Positions 16,244 to 25,270 of a stretch of DNA of 50,608 bases are shown here, piece after piece. The notes beneath the pieces were generated by a model, which did not search any database, was not told the DNA's origin, and saw nothing but the letters and a program-made list of their open reading frames with translations. The stretch covers positions 1-50,608 of the forward strand of contig JBBPXY010000056.1 of assembly GCA_038200435.1 (NCBI GenBank). The letters run 5' to 3'. This DNA comes from JBBPXY01 sp038200435. Its GTDB lineage: Bacteria > Actinomycetota > Thermoleophilia > Solirubrobacterales > Solirubrobacteraceae. Every line of letters starts with the position of its first letter. The first letter of the stretch is position 1. The translations under genes and the position numbers were made by a program.

Positions 16244-18201
16244 GTGGCGCCGGTCGCCCCGCTCGGCCCTGTCGGTCCGCTCGGGCCGGTCGGGTTCTGC
16301 TCGTTCGGATTCGGCTTGGCCTTGAAGCGCCCGACCACGATGCCGACCGAGCCGCCCTTCTTGAGCTGGGAGCCCCCGGCCGGGGTCTGGCCCAGGACCT
16401 TGCCGTCCTGATCGGGGTTGCTCACGATCTTCTTGCGAACGTTCACCTTGAAGCCAGCGGCCTGGATCGCGCTGATTGCCTGGTTGTCCTGACGGCCCTT
16501 CACGTTCGGCACGGAGGCCGTCGTGGGCTCCTTCGACACGGTGATGCGCACCGTGCTGCCCTTGGCCACGCTCGAACCCCCGGCCGGAGTCTGGGAGAGC
16601 ACCGTTCCGGCCTTCTTGGTCTGCGAGACGAACTCGACGACCGTGGGGCTGAGACCCTTGTCGCGAATGGCGCTCTGGGCGGCGTCGCTCTGCTCACCGG
16701 TCACGTCGGGAACCGTGACCTGCTGCGCACCCGAGGAGACGTAGAGGATCACGGTCGAGCCGATGTCGAGTTGCGTAGCGGCCGTCGGGGAAGTATCGAT
16801 CGCCTGACCACGGGCGACGCCGTCGTCGGGGCGCGTCTGCACACGCACTTTGAACCCCTGCTTCTTGATCAGGGCCACAGCCGCGCTCCGCGACAGCCCT
16901 GCGACGGGCGGCACCCCCGCCTGCCCGGGACCGCTCGAGACAGTGAGCTGCACGGTCGAGCCCTTCTTCACCTTCTCGCCGGCGAGTGGGTTCTGGGCAA
17001 TGACCTCGCCCTTGGGCCGGGCGTTCGTGCGCTCGCTCGTCTCCACCCGGAAGCCCGCGTTCTGCACGATGGTCTGGGCAGTGTCGAGCTTCATCCCCAC
17101 GACCCTCGGAACCGCGCCCTTGGGCACCGGGTCGGGTTTGATGAACAGGAAATAGCCGCCGACGAGAAGGCCGAGGAGAAGCAGGAGGAGGGCCCACGGC
17201 CACCATCCCCGGCGGCGCTCCTCCGAATCCTCCTCGAGGGGCTCGGGAGGAAACTCCTCGGCGACGGCGATCGGGGCGCCCACGGCCACCGGCGCGAGCG
17301 CCGTCGCCGGTTCGGGTACGACGACCGGAGGCGGGATGAACACGGCCGTCTGCTCGCCGGAGGCTTCGGCGAGTATTCGCTCCCGGACGTCCTCGAGCGC
17401 GGTGATCAGAGCATCGGCGTCGGCCGGGCGGTGCGCCGGATCCTTCGCGAGCGCCCACATCACCACCGAGTCGAGCTCCGGGGGCACGGCGGGGTTGAGG
17501 GTGCTCGGAGGCGGCGGGGTCTCCGTGACGTGCTTCAGCGCAACGGTTACCGCTGCTTCACCCTCGAACGGCACGCGGCCGGTCAACAGCTCCCACAGGA
17601 TGACGCCGATGGAATAAAGATCCGACGTGGCGCCCACCGCGTGGCCCTGAGCCTGCTCGGGAGAGAGGTACTGCGCGGTGCCCATGATCGAGCCGGTCTC
17701 GGTCATGTCCGAGGCCCCGGCCCGCGCGATGCCGAAGTCGGTGACCTTGGCGCGGCCCTCTGAGTCGAGAATGACGTTGTGGGGCTTCAGGTCGCGGTGG
17801 ATGATCCCCCGCTTGTGCGCGAACCGGGTGGCTTTGAGCACCTGCAGGCCGATGTCGATGGCCGCCACCGGCTCGAGCGGCGCGTCGTGGTTGATGAGCT
17901 GCTTCAGGGTGCGGCCGTCGAGGAACTCCATGGCGATGTAGTAGGTGCCGTCCCACTCCCCGCGGTCGTAGACGCCGACCACGTTGGGGTGCTGCAGCCC
18001 GGCGGCGCTCGAGGCCTCGCGCCGGAAGCGCTCGACGAAGTCGGCGTCCTCGGCGAAGCGCCGGTGCAGCAGCTTGACCGCGACCTGCCGCCCGAGCTGG
18101 AGATCCTCGGCGCAGTAGACGTCGGCCATGCCGCCCGAGCCCACGCGGCGCTTCACGCGGTAGCGGTCGTCGATCATGGTCTCGGGGGCGATGTCAGCCA
18201 C
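16240..18201 (-). CDS. pknB: PASTA-domain Ser/Thr protein kinase PknB
   Basis: A 653-residue kinase with all catalytic elements: Gly loop G-S-G-G-M-A-D-V (21-28), Lys43, H-R-D-L-K-P-H-N (135-142) and D-F-G (155-157). An acidic juxtamembrane region leads to one helix (about 335-354) and four extracellular PASTA repeats (about 363-625), each closing with S-x-V-x-L-x-V-S-like strands. PASTA repeats sense muropeptides or lipid II, and the kinase controls cell growth and division. After the last repeat the protein ends in a Gly-Pro-Ser/Thr triplet tail (G-P-S-G-P-T-G-P-S-G-A-T) like a short collagen repeat, which is unusual. It overlaps the PBP gene by 8 nt and ddl by 4 nt. GTG start. Confidence 0.97.
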   Translation of the reverse strand: MADIAPETMIDDRYRVKRRVGSGGMADVYCAEDLQLGRQVAVKLLHRRFAEDADFVERFRREASSAAGLQHPNVVGVYDRGEWDGTYYIAMEFLDGRTLKQLINHDAPLEPVAAIDIGLQVLKATRFAHKRGIIHRDLKPHNVILDSEGRAKVTDFGIARAGASDMTETGSIMGTAQYLSPEQAQGHAVGATSDLYSIGVILWELLTGRVPFEGEAAVTVALKHVTETPPPPSTLNPAVPPELDSVVMWALAKDPAHRPADADALITALEDVRERILAEASGEQTAVFIPPPVVVPEPATALAPVAVGAPIAVAEEFPPEPLEEDSEERRRGWWPWALLLLLLGLLVGGYFLFIKPDPVPKGAVPRVVGMKLDTAQTIVQNAGFRVETSERTNARPKGEVIAQNPLAGEKVKKGSTVQLTVSSGPGQAGVPPVAGLSRSAAVALIKKQGFKVRVQTRPDDGVARGQAIDTSPTAATQLDIGSTVILYVSSGAQQVTVPDVTGEQSDAAQSAIRDKGLSPTVVEFVSQTKKAGTVLSQTPAGGSSVAKGSTVRITVSKEPTTASVPNVKGRQDNQAISAIQAAGFKVNVRKKIVSNPDQDGKVLGQTPAGGSQLKKGGSVGIVVGRFKAKPNPNEQNPTGPSGPTGPSGATGAT

Positions 18202-19636
18202 GGGGGAGCAGCGCCTCCAGGACGCGCTTGGCGATTGGCGCGGCCACGGTACCGCCGAAGCCGCCCTGAGAGCGCTCGACGGTCACGGCGATGGCCACCT
18301 TGGGGTTGTCAGCGGGGGCGAAGGCGATGAACCACGGCTGGGTGAGGTTGGACCCGAGGGTGCCGACCTGCGCGGTACCGGTCTTGCCGGCGACCGCCGT
18401 TCCGCCGATCTGCGCCGCCGTGCCGGTGCCTTCCGGATCCTTGACGACCTGCTGCATCATCTTGCCGAGCGAGCGCGCCGCCCCGGCGGACATCACCGTC
18501 GCCTGCAGGTGGGAACCGATGCGCTGCACGGTGCGCCCGTCGCGGTCGACGATGCGATCGGTGAGGTGCGGGCGCATGAGGCGGCCGCCGTTGGCCACGG
18601 CCGAGGCCACCATGGCCATCTGCAACGGCGTAACACCGAGCCCGCCCTGGCCGATGCCCACGCGGCCGATGTCGGTCTGCTTGCTGTCCGGCCCCAGCGG
18701 GCGACCGCGGAACGAGAAGACGCGGCTGACCGCGAGCTGCGTCTTCGGGTAGTCGAGCTGGGGGGTCTTGTAGAAGCCGAAGCGCTGCATGTACTTGGCC
18801 ATCGTCGAGCGGCCGAGCCGCACCGCGACCTGGGCCCAGACCGTGTTGACCGACTTGGTCAGCGCCGTCGTCAGGTCTATCGGCCCGAACTGATCGTTGT
18901 TGTCGTTGGCCAGGGGAACGCCGGAGACGGTGATGGGCGACTTCCCCGAGAGAACGGAGGAAGGGGTGAAGCGGCGCGTGTCGAGAGCCGCGGCCGCGGT
19001 GACCACCTTGAAGGTCGATCCGGGCGGGTAGTGGGCCTGCGTGGCGCGGTTGAGCAGAGGCGACCCGAGGGCGGCCTGCTCCTTACCACTCGGCAGGTTG
19101 TTCGGATCGAATCCGGGGAAGCTCGCCATCACCCGTACCGCGCCGGTGCGCGGATCGAGGGCGACGACGGAGCCCTTGCGGTTACCCAGCTGGTCGATCG
19201 CGACCTTCTGCGCCACCGGGTCGAGCGTCGTGACCACGTTCTGGCCCTCGCGCTCCTTGCCGCTCAGCTGATCGAAGATCGAGCCCAGCTCGTTCGTATC
19301 ACCGGTCAGCGCCGCGTTGCGCGAGCGCTCGAGCCCGACGCGCTGGCCGAGCCTCGCGTTCGAGTATCCGACCTCGTGCGAGAAGATCGCCGGCGTGGGG
19401 TATGAGCGCTCGAACGTATGACCCGGTCCGCGGACGCTGCGGGCCAGCACCGTGCGGCCATCGGCCGCGAGGATGAGCCCGCGGCGGATCTGCAGCTCCT
19501 GGAGCAGCGAGCGTTGGTTCAGCGGATTGTCGCGAAGCCCCGAGGCGCCGAACACGGTCGACCAGGAGGTGGCGACCACCAGCGTGCTGAACAGCACCAG
19601 GACGAGCACATACAGGCGGAGGATCGGCTTGCTCAC
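18194..19636 (-). CDS. pbpA: Penicillin-binding transpeptidase (PbpA type)
   Basis: A 480-residue class B PBP that cross-links peptidoglycan outside the membrane. A single N-terminal helix (about 7-25) precedes the PBP dimerisation-like region. The transpeptidase motifs are S-T-F-K (207-210, Ser207 nucleophile), S-V-N near 282, and K-T-G-T near 430. GTG at 19636 overlaps the RodA stop (GTGA). In actinobacteria PbpA is paired with RodA, and this order (pstP, rodA, pbpA, pknB) is the classic one. The absence of PASTA repeats fits PbpA rather than PonA. Confidence 0.95.
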   Translation of the reverse strand: MSKPILRLYVLVLVLFSTLVVATSWSTVFGASGLRDNPLNQRSLLQELQIRRGLILAADGRTVLARSVRGPGHTFERSYPTPAIFSHEVGYSNARLGQRVGLERSRNAALTGDTNELGSIFDQLSGKEREGQNVVTTLDPVAQKVAIDQLGNRKGSVVALDPRTGAVRVMASFPGFDPNNLPSGKEQAALGSPLLNRATQAHYPPGSTFKVVTAAAALDTRRFTPSSVLSGKSPITVSGVPLANDNNDQFGPIDLTTALTKSVNTVWAQVAVRLGRSTMAKYMQRFGFYKTPQLDYPKTQLAVSRVFSFRGRPLGPDSKQTDIGRVGIGQGGLGVTPLQMAMVASAVANGGRLMRPHLTDRIVDRDGRTVQRIGSHLQATVMSAGAARSLGKMMQQVVKDPEGTGTAAQIGGTAVAGKTGTAQVGTLGSNLTQPWFIAFAPADNPKVAIAVTVERSQGGFGGTVAAPIAKRVLEALLPRG

Positions 19637-20958
19637 GCCGCGCCCGCCCGCGACCCTGCGTGCGGCCGCCGCGCCCGGTCGGACACCAGGAGCAAGAGCG
19701 CCAGAAGGATGAAGTTCGCCACGACCGAGGAGCCGCCGTAGGAGATGAACGGCAGCGTCACCCCCGTGAGCGGGATGACCTTCGTCACCCCGCCGACGAT
19801 CACGAACACCTGCAGGGCGAACACGGCCGAGAGCCCGACCGCGAGCAGGGTCGAGAACGAGTCGCGCGCCAGCAGTGCGATGCGGAGTCCCCGCTCGACG
19901 ATCAGCAGGTAGACCAGCAGCACCGCGCAGGCGCCGAAGAGGCCGAGCTCGTCGGTGATCACGGCGTAGATCAGGTCGGTCTGGGGCGCGGGCAGCAGCG
20001 ACTGACCCTGGGGAAGGTTGAGGATCGCCTCGCCGAAGCCGCGGCCGAAGAGGCCGCCGTCGGCCTGGGCGAAGAGGGACTGGGCGATCTGGTAGGAGCC
20101 GCCCGTCCGGTTGTAGAGCGCGGGCTGGAACGGATGCTGCCAGGCGTCCACGCGGCTCGTCACGTGCGCGATGTGCCCGCCGATGAAGTACGCGCCCAGC
20201 GCGAACGCCACCAGGCCGATGAGCACGAACGACACGCGGTTGGTCGCCACGTAGAGCACGGCGAGGAAGCCGCCGAAGAACATGATCGAGGAGCCGAGGT
20301 CCTTGATCAGCACGAGGGCGAGCATCGAGGCGCCCCAGATCACGAGCAGCGGGCCGAAGTGCTTGAGCGGCGGGATGGTCACGCCGAGGATCCGCCGCGC
20401 GCCGAGCACGAGCACCTGCCGGGTGTCGCGCAGGTAGGAGGCGAGGAACACGACGATCGCGACCTTCGAGAGCTCGGCCGGCTGAAAGGCGCCCAGCACG
20501 GGGACCTTGACGCCGAGGTAGGCCCCGTTGGTCTGCGCGCCGATGCCGGGGACGCGCGGAAGCAGGAGGATCAGAAGCCCCACCGCGGCGATCGTGTAGC
20601 GGTACTGCTCGAGCCTCCGGTAGTCGCGGAAGGCGAAGATCGTGCCGACGAACAGGATCAGCCCGATGACGAAGAACTTGGCCTGCTTGAGCGCCAGGGC
20701 GGGATCGAGCCGGTAGATCATGACCACGCCGAACGAGGCCAGGAGCGCGACGAGGGGGAACAGATAGGGATCCGCGTGGGGGAGCGCGAAGCGCAGCACT
20801 ATGTGGGTCGCCAGGCAGAGGCCCAGGAAGATCGCCCCGTAGGTGAGCGACACGTTGGTGAGCGCGGCCTGCCGCTGGATGAAGACCGCCGCGAACCCGG
20901 CGGTCACCAGCAGCGCGGCCGGGACGAGCGCGACCAGCTCGCGATTTCGCGCCCTCAT
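19633..20958 (-). CDS. rodA: FtsW/RodA/SpoVE-family peptidoglycan polymerase
   Basis: A 441-residue polytopic SEDS glycosyltransferase with about ten or more helices. Conserved landmarks include Y-R-L-D-P-A-L-A-L-K-Q near residue 83, L-V-L-I-K-D-L-G-S-S-I-M-F near 216-228, the extracellular loop R-V-D-A-W-Q-H-P-F with Q-I-A-Q-S-L-F-A near 270-297, and P-F-I-S-Y-G-G-S-S at about 405-413. It polymerises lipid II and works with the class B PBP encoded next. ATG at 20958 overlaps the phosphatase stop (ATGA). Confidence 0.96.
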   Translation of the reverse strand: MRARNRELVALVPAALLVTAGFAAVFIQRQAALTNVSLTYGAIFLGLCLATHIVLRFALPHADPYLFPLVALLASFGVVMIYRLDPALALKQAKFFVIGLILFVGTIFAFRDYRRLEQYRYTIAAVGLLILLLPRVPGIGAQTNGAYLGVKVPVLGAFQPAELSKVAIVVFLASYLRDTRQVLVLGARRILGVTIPPLKHFGPLLVIWGASMLALVLIKDLGSSIMFFGGFLAVLYVATNRVSFVLIGLVAFALGAYFIGGHIAHVTSRVDAWQHPFQPALYNRTGGSYQIAQSLFAQADGGLFGRGFGEAILNLPQGQSLLPAPQTDLIYAVITDELGLFGACAVLLVYLLIVERGLRIALLARDSFSTLLAVGLSAVFALQVFVIVGGVTKVIPLTGVTLPFISYGGSSVVANFILLALLLLVSDRARRPHAGSRAGAA

Positions 20959-22157
20959 CGCGCGAGCTTCCCCTGCTCGAGGTCGTTCAGGAGGTTCTCC
21001 GCGTCGCGCTGCGAGCGCAGCTTGTGGTCGAACAGGCGGGCGCGTCGGCCGGACGGCAGCTCGCCGGAGGGGACACCGGAGACATAGAAGCGCTCGTACA
21101 GCCTGATGCCGGCAGGAAGGTCGTAGGGCAGCCCGCGGTAGATCGTGACGATCCCCTGCTTGTTGGTCCCGACGAAGTAGACCGCCCGGGAGGCGAGCCA
21201 GCCGCCGACGAGCAGCGGAAGGGCGATGACCAGGACGACGATGGCGATCTTGACCGCGCGCGGCAGCCGGCGACGCTTGTGTTCAGGCGGCGGAGGCGGC
21301 GGGCGAGCCTCGATCCGGCCCGAACCGGTGGCGGGCTTGGCCGTGCCGCGTGTGCTCGCCGAGCGGGCGGGCGCCGCCACGGCCGGTGCGGCCACAGCAG
21401 GAGTCGAGCCGGTGGGCTGATCGCCGCTGGCCGAGCCCGTGTCGAGCTCCTCGAGGCGGAAGAGCACGACGGTGATGTTGTCCCGGCCGCCCGCTTGGTT
21501 GGCCTCGTCGATCAACTGCCGGCCGGCCACGGCAAGCGACACCGCTTCGCGCAGCACGCGAGCGATGGTCTCCTCGTCGATCATCGAGGTGAGGCCGTCG
21601 GAGCACAACAGCAGCAGGTCGTCGTGCTCGCCGCGGACCGTGTAGGTGTCCACCTCGACCTGTGCCTCGGGGCCGAGTGCGCGTGTGATGATCGAGCGCT
21701 GCGGGTGCTCGGCGGCTCCCTCCTCCGAGAGCTTGCCCTGGTCGATCAGCGCCTGCACGAGCGAGTGGTCGCTCGTGAGCCGGCGCAGCTCGTCGCGGCG
21801 CAGGAGGTAGGCGCGCGAGTCGCCCACGTGCGCGAGCGAGATCTCCTCCTCTCCGACGTAGGCGGCGGTCAGGGTCGTGCCCATCCCGGCCCGGTCGCGC
21901 TGGGCCTGGGAGAGCTCGTGGATGCGCTCGTTGGCCGAACGCGCCGCGTCGGCGAGCCGCTCCTCCGGGCTGCCACCGTCGGGCAGTCCGCGTCCGAAGG
22001 CCTCCACGGCGATGCGCGACGCAACCTCGCCGGCCTGCGCCCCGCCCATGCCGTCGGCGACCGCGAACACGGGCGAACGGGCGAACAGGGAGTCCTCGTT
22101 GCCGCGGCGCTGGCGGCCCGTGTCGGTCTGCTCGAAGTGTTCGGCGACGCGAATCAT
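20955..22157 (-). CDS. pstP: PP2C-type Ser/Thr phosphatase PstP
   Basis: A 400-residue PPM phosphatase that reverses PknB-type phosphorylation. Metal-binding motifs are seen at G-N-E-D-S-L (about 19-24), A-D-G-M-G-G (about 35-40), H-V-G-D-S-R (near 114), C-S-D-G-L (near 185) and G-G-R-D-N-I-T (near 222). A Pro/Ala linker leads to a basic segment, a helix near 295-315 and an extracytoplasmic tail of about 85 residues. That matches mycobacterial PstP topology. I take the ATG at 22157; a TTG one codon upstream also reads in frame. Confidence 0.95.
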   Translation of the reverse strand: MIRVAEHFEQTDTGRQRRGNEDSLFARSPVFAVADGMGGAQAGEVASRIAVEAFGRGLPDGGSPEERLADAARSANERIHELSQAQRDRAGMGTTLTAAYVGEEEISLAHVGDSRAYLLRRDELRRLTSDHSLVQALIDQGKLSEEGAAEHPQRSIITRALGPEAQVEVDTYTVRGEHDDLLLLCSDGLTSMIDEETIARVLREAVSLAVAGRQLIDEANQAGGRDNITVVLFRLEELDTGSASGDQPTGSTPAVAAPAVAAPARSASTRGTAKPATGSGRIEARPPPPPPEHKRRRLPRAVKIAIVVLVIALPLLVGGWLASRAVYFVGTNKQGIVTIYRGLPYDLPAGIRLYERFYVSGVPSGELPSGRRARLFDHKLRSQRDAENLLNDLEQGKLAR

Positions 22158-22187
22158 CAATGTGCGGACGGGTCCACTACAGCGCCG

Positions 22188-22688
22188 TCATCGGGTTTCG
22201 TAGGTGAACTCGCTGTCGCCGATCCTGACGCGGTCACCCGGGTGCAGGGGCTGCGGGCCGCTGAGCGGCTCACCGTTCAGGAAGGTACCGTTGGTCGAGC
22301 CCAGATCCTCGAGCACGAGCACACCGCCCTGCCGCTCGATGCGGGCGTGGCGGGTCGAGGCGAACTGATCCTCCAGCTGGATCTCGACGTCGCCGCGGCC
22401 CAGGGTCGCACCGCGGCCGATCTCGTAGGCGGCCCCCGGCTCGTGCCCTGGCGCGCGCTCCACCACGAGGCGAGGGTCGAGCGCATCGAGGGCGTCCGGA
22501 GCCAGGCCCGACGAGGCGTCGTGCATGCCGGTGGCGTCGGCGGGGGGCGAGGACTCCGCGACCGGCCCCTCGTCGTACTCGGCGGGCCGGCGCAGATCGC
22601 GCAGCGCGCTCAGCGCCACCCAGAGGAGGAACAGGTAGAGAACGGCAAGGAAGCCGAACTTGAGGGCTACTGACACGGGCTCGAGCAC
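22188..22688 (-). CDS. fhaB: FHA-domain membrane protein FhaB
   Basis: A 166-residue protein with an N-terminal helix (about 10-28, F-G-F-L-A-V-L-Y-L-F-L-L), an acidic/Pro linker and a C-terminal FHA domain. The FHA phosphothreonine-binding residues are G-R (T-L-G-R-G), S-T-R-H and G-S-T-N-G-T-F-L-N-G. In mycobacteria this protein is FhaB/FipA, which links kinase signals to division. The start is uncertain: GTG at 22688 lies 5 nt after the fhaA stop; a later GTG at 22676 is possible. It sits 30 nt before pstP. Confidence 0.92.
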   Translation of the reverse strand: MLEPVSVALKFGFLAVLYLFLLWVALSALRDLRRPAEYDEGPVAESSPPADATGMHDASSGLAPDALDALDPRLVVERAPGHEPGAAYEIGRGATLGRGDVEIQLEDQFASTRHARIERQGGVLVLEDLGSTNGTFLNGEPLSGPQPLHPGDRVRIGDSEFTYETR

Positions 22689-22693
22689 GGGGA

Positions 22694-23452
22694 CTACGCG
22701 AGCTCGAAGGTGAGTAGGGAGGAGCCCATCTCGACGCGGTCGCCCGGTGCGAGCACTTGCGGGCGCTCGACGCGGCGGCCGTTGACCGATACGCCGTTCG
22801 TGGAGCCGAGGTCGGTGACCACCCAGGATCCGCCGCGCGGGCGCACCTCGGCGTGGCGGCGCGAGACGTTCTCGTCGGCGAGCACGATGTCGCACTCACG
22901 GCTGCGCCCGATGGTCGCTCCCCCCGGACCGACGACCATGCGCTTGCCCTCAACAACCAGAAGCGCCGAGGACTGCCGCGAGTGGGCCCGTTCCTCGAGC
23001 GGTTCCGAGAGCCGCTCGGCAGCGCTGTAGATCATCGTGTGGCCGGCGTCGCCCTGGGACGGGTCGGTGCCGGGATCGGCGGCGGGCTGAACGACGCGGG
23101 CCTGGATGCCGAACTCGCCCAAGCGGAGGCGCTCGTCGGTAAGGAAGTCGATCACCGGGCGCGAGAGAAGCGCGAGGCGTTCGCTGCGGGCGTGCTCGAG
23201 CAGGTATCCCGAGAGCTCGGTCTTGAGCGCGTCCTGGTAGTCGCGGAAGCGCTCGTGGTCGGCGGGAGAGAGGTACACCGCGTACTCGTTGGGAACGTAG
23301 GTGCGCGAGAGCGAGACACTGCGGTTCTCCTCCATCTCGCGCGCGAGCTTGCGGGCGATCTCCACGGGCCGCACCTCCGAGCGAAACGCACGGCTGAACG
23401 TCCCCTCGACCAGGGCGGCGATCTTGCTCTCGATGTTCTTCAGCATGCTCAC
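22694..23452 (-). CDS. fhaA: DUF3662/FHA-domain protein FhaA
   Basis: A 252-residue cytoplasmic protein. The N-terminal DUF3662 domain (1-115; L-K-N-I-E-S-K-I, then F-R-S-E-V-R-P-V-E-I-A-R-K-L) is joined by a linker to a C-terminal FHA domain (160-252) with G-R-S-R-E-C-D, S-R-R-H-A and G-S-T-N-G-V-S-V-N-G. In M. tuberculosis FhaA binds the phosphorylated pseudokinase part of MviN and restrains late cell-wall synthesis. The linker here is shorter than in mycobacteria. GTG at 23452 overlaps the upstream kinase stop (GTGA). Confidence 0.95.
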   Translation of the reverse strand: MSMLKNIESKIAALVEGTFSRAFRSEVRPVEIARKLAREMEENRSVSLSRTYVPNEYAVYLSPADHERFRDYQDALKTELSGYLLEHARSERLALLSRPVIDFLTDERLRLGEFGIQARVVQPAADPGTDPSQGDAGHTMIYSAAERLSEPLEERAHSRQSSALLVVEGKRMVVGPGGATIGRSRECDIVLADENVSRRHAEVRPRGGSWVVTDLGSTNGVSVNGRRVERPQVLAPGDRVEMGSSLLTFELA

Positions 23453-25230
23453 AGCGCGCTCTCCGGGCCCTCGGCCATGCTACGAGACCCCGGCGGGTCT
23501 CCGACTCGGACGGCCAGGAGGGTGAAGAGGGCAGCGAGTATGGCGCCGGCGAGCGCGCCGCGGGCAGGAGCGTCCGCCCGGACCCCCACCGCCTGGGTGG
23601 CCGCGGCCAGGCCGGCCGCCCACGCCGTAAGCAGCGGAACGTCGAAGAAGAGCGAGCGCCCGCGGGCCAGGAACGGAAGGGCCAGCGCAAACAGCGCCCA
23701 CACCAAGCAGACCACGAGCGTGCCCGAAAGCGCCACCTGCACGACCCCGTGCCAGGCCGAGTCGAGCGAGGAGGAGAGATGCGCAGGCGCCGCAAGATGC
23801 CCCGGACGGCCGAAGAGGCCCACGCGGCCAGTGCCGAGCTCGAGCAGCTCGATCCACCAGGCGCCGAGCGCCCCGAGCGCCCCGCGCGTGAACCAGCGCC
23901 GGTGGAGGCCCGCGACCGCCACGTAGGCCGGAGCCAGCGGCGCGAGAGCGAGCAGTGGCGCGAGCGCCGGCACGGTCCAGACCAACCCGCGGCGGCGCAT
24001 CAACAGCGGGCAGCCGATGAGGGCGAGCAGGACGAGCAAGGCGGCACCCGGGCGCTCCCCCACCGCGAACATCGCGACGGTGCCCGCGGCCGCGACCAGC
24101 CAGCCGAGACGAGGAAGCAGGACGACGAGGCCTGCCACCACCGCGGCCACCGCGAGGTGCGACGGGACACGGCTCCCGGCGTAGGACACAGCGACGGCGG
24201 CGGCGAGGCCCGCCGCCAGGCCCGCGGCCCCCCGAGCGGTAAGCCCCCCGGGCCGACCACGGTCACGCGCGCGCTCGAGCGGACTCGGGGCGATCGTGCC
24301 CCCCTCGTCGCTCACCTCGGGGAGACCGGTCGCGAGCGCCTCGCGCAGGTCTACGAGCTCGCCGCGCTCTGCGGGCAGGGGCAGCAGAGCGCGATCGAGG
24401 CCCGCACCCAGATCGGTTGGGAGGTCGCGGCGGCGGCGGCACAGCGGCGGGAGTGTCATGCCCACGCGCCGGGCGGTGGCCGCAGCCCCGGGCGCCCGCA
24501 CCGGGTTCGACCCGGTCAGGCCCTCGTAGAGCACGAGCGCCAGCGCGTACAGGTCGGCCGCGCCGGTCACCCGCTGGCCATCCGCCTGCTCGGGCGCCAT
24601 GTAGGCGAGAGTTCCCACGACATCGCCCGTATGCGTGAGCGCTTCGTCGCCCGCCACATGCGCGACTCCGAAGTCGGTGAGCTTGGCCACACCCGCTCCG
24701 AGCTCCGGCTCGTCCGGGATCATCACGTTGGAGGGTTTGACGTCGCGGTGGATGACGCCCTGGGCGTGGGCGTGGGCGAGGGCGTCGCACAGCACGACTC
24801 CGATACGCAGAACGTCGCGATCCGACAGGGCGCCGTCTAAGAGCAGCTGCTGCAGGGTCTCGCCGCGAACCAACTCGGAGGCCAGCCACAGCCGTCCCTC
24901 CTCGGCGCCGGCCTCGTAGAGCATCACGATCCCCGGGTGGGCCAATCGGGCCGCGGCCAGAGCCTCACGCCGGCCGCGCTCTTCGGCGCCGGGGCGATCG
25001 GAGTGCACGGGGATCTCCTTGATGGCCACCTCCCGGGCCAAGCGCTCGTCGTGGGCCAGCCAGACGGTGCCGAAAGCGCCGGAGCCGAGACGGCGCCGTA
25101 GGCGGTAGCGTTCGAGCACTAGTGGGCCTCCGGGCACGGTCAAAGGCCCGGACGCCTGCAAAGGGGCGGGAAGAATGCGGGCCACCAGGCCCGCTTCGAC
25201 GGGGGTGGGCTTGGCCCTGCCGCCGCGCAT
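23449..25230 (-). CDS. Ser/Thr protein kinase with polytopic C-terminal membrane region
   Basis: A 593-residue kinase at the head of the operon. The kinase domain starts near residue 40 (L-G-S-G-A-F-G-T-V), with Lys71, H-R-D-V-K-P-S-N (161-168) and D-F-G intact. The C-terminal 230-250 residues form about eight hydrophobic segments rich in Leu/Ala/Val, with no PASTA or other recognisable ectodomain. This differs from PknA, which usually fills this position and has one helix. The membrane half may sense lipid or membrane state (inference). ATG at 25230 is chosen because it starts the first conserved residues; 40 nt separate it from the divergent gene. Confidence 0.88.
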   Translation of the reverse strand: MRGGRAKPTPVEAGLVARILPAPLQASGPLTVPGGPLVLERYRLRRRLGSGAFGTVWLAHDERLAREVAIKEIPVHSDRPGAEERGRREALAAARLAHPGIVMLYEAGAEEGRLWLASELVRGETLQQLLLDGALSDRDVLRIGVVLCDALAHAHAQGVIHRDVKPSNVMIPDEPELGAGVAKLTDFGVAHVAGDEALTHTGDVVGTLAYMAPEQADGQRVTGAADLYALALVLYEGLTGSNPVRAPGAAATARRVGMTLPPLCRRRRDLPTDLGAGLDRALLPLPAERGELVDLREALATGLPEVSDEGGTIAPSPLERARDRGRPGGLTARGAAGLAAGLAAAVAVSYAGSRVPSHLAVAAVVAGLVVLLPRLGWLVAAAGTVAMFAVGERPGAALLVLLALIGCPLLMRRRGLVWTVPALAPLLALAPLAPAYVAVAGLHRRWFTRGALGALGAWWIELLELGTGRVGLFGRPGHLAAPAHLSSSLDSAWHGVVQVALSGTLVVCLVWALFALALPFLARGRSLFFDVPLLTAWAAGLAAATQAVGVRADAPARGALAGAILAALFTLLAVRVGDPPGSRSMAEGPESAL

Positions 25231-25270
25231 AAGGTCATACTGCCACTCGTCCCGCAAGGAGCTGATCCGT

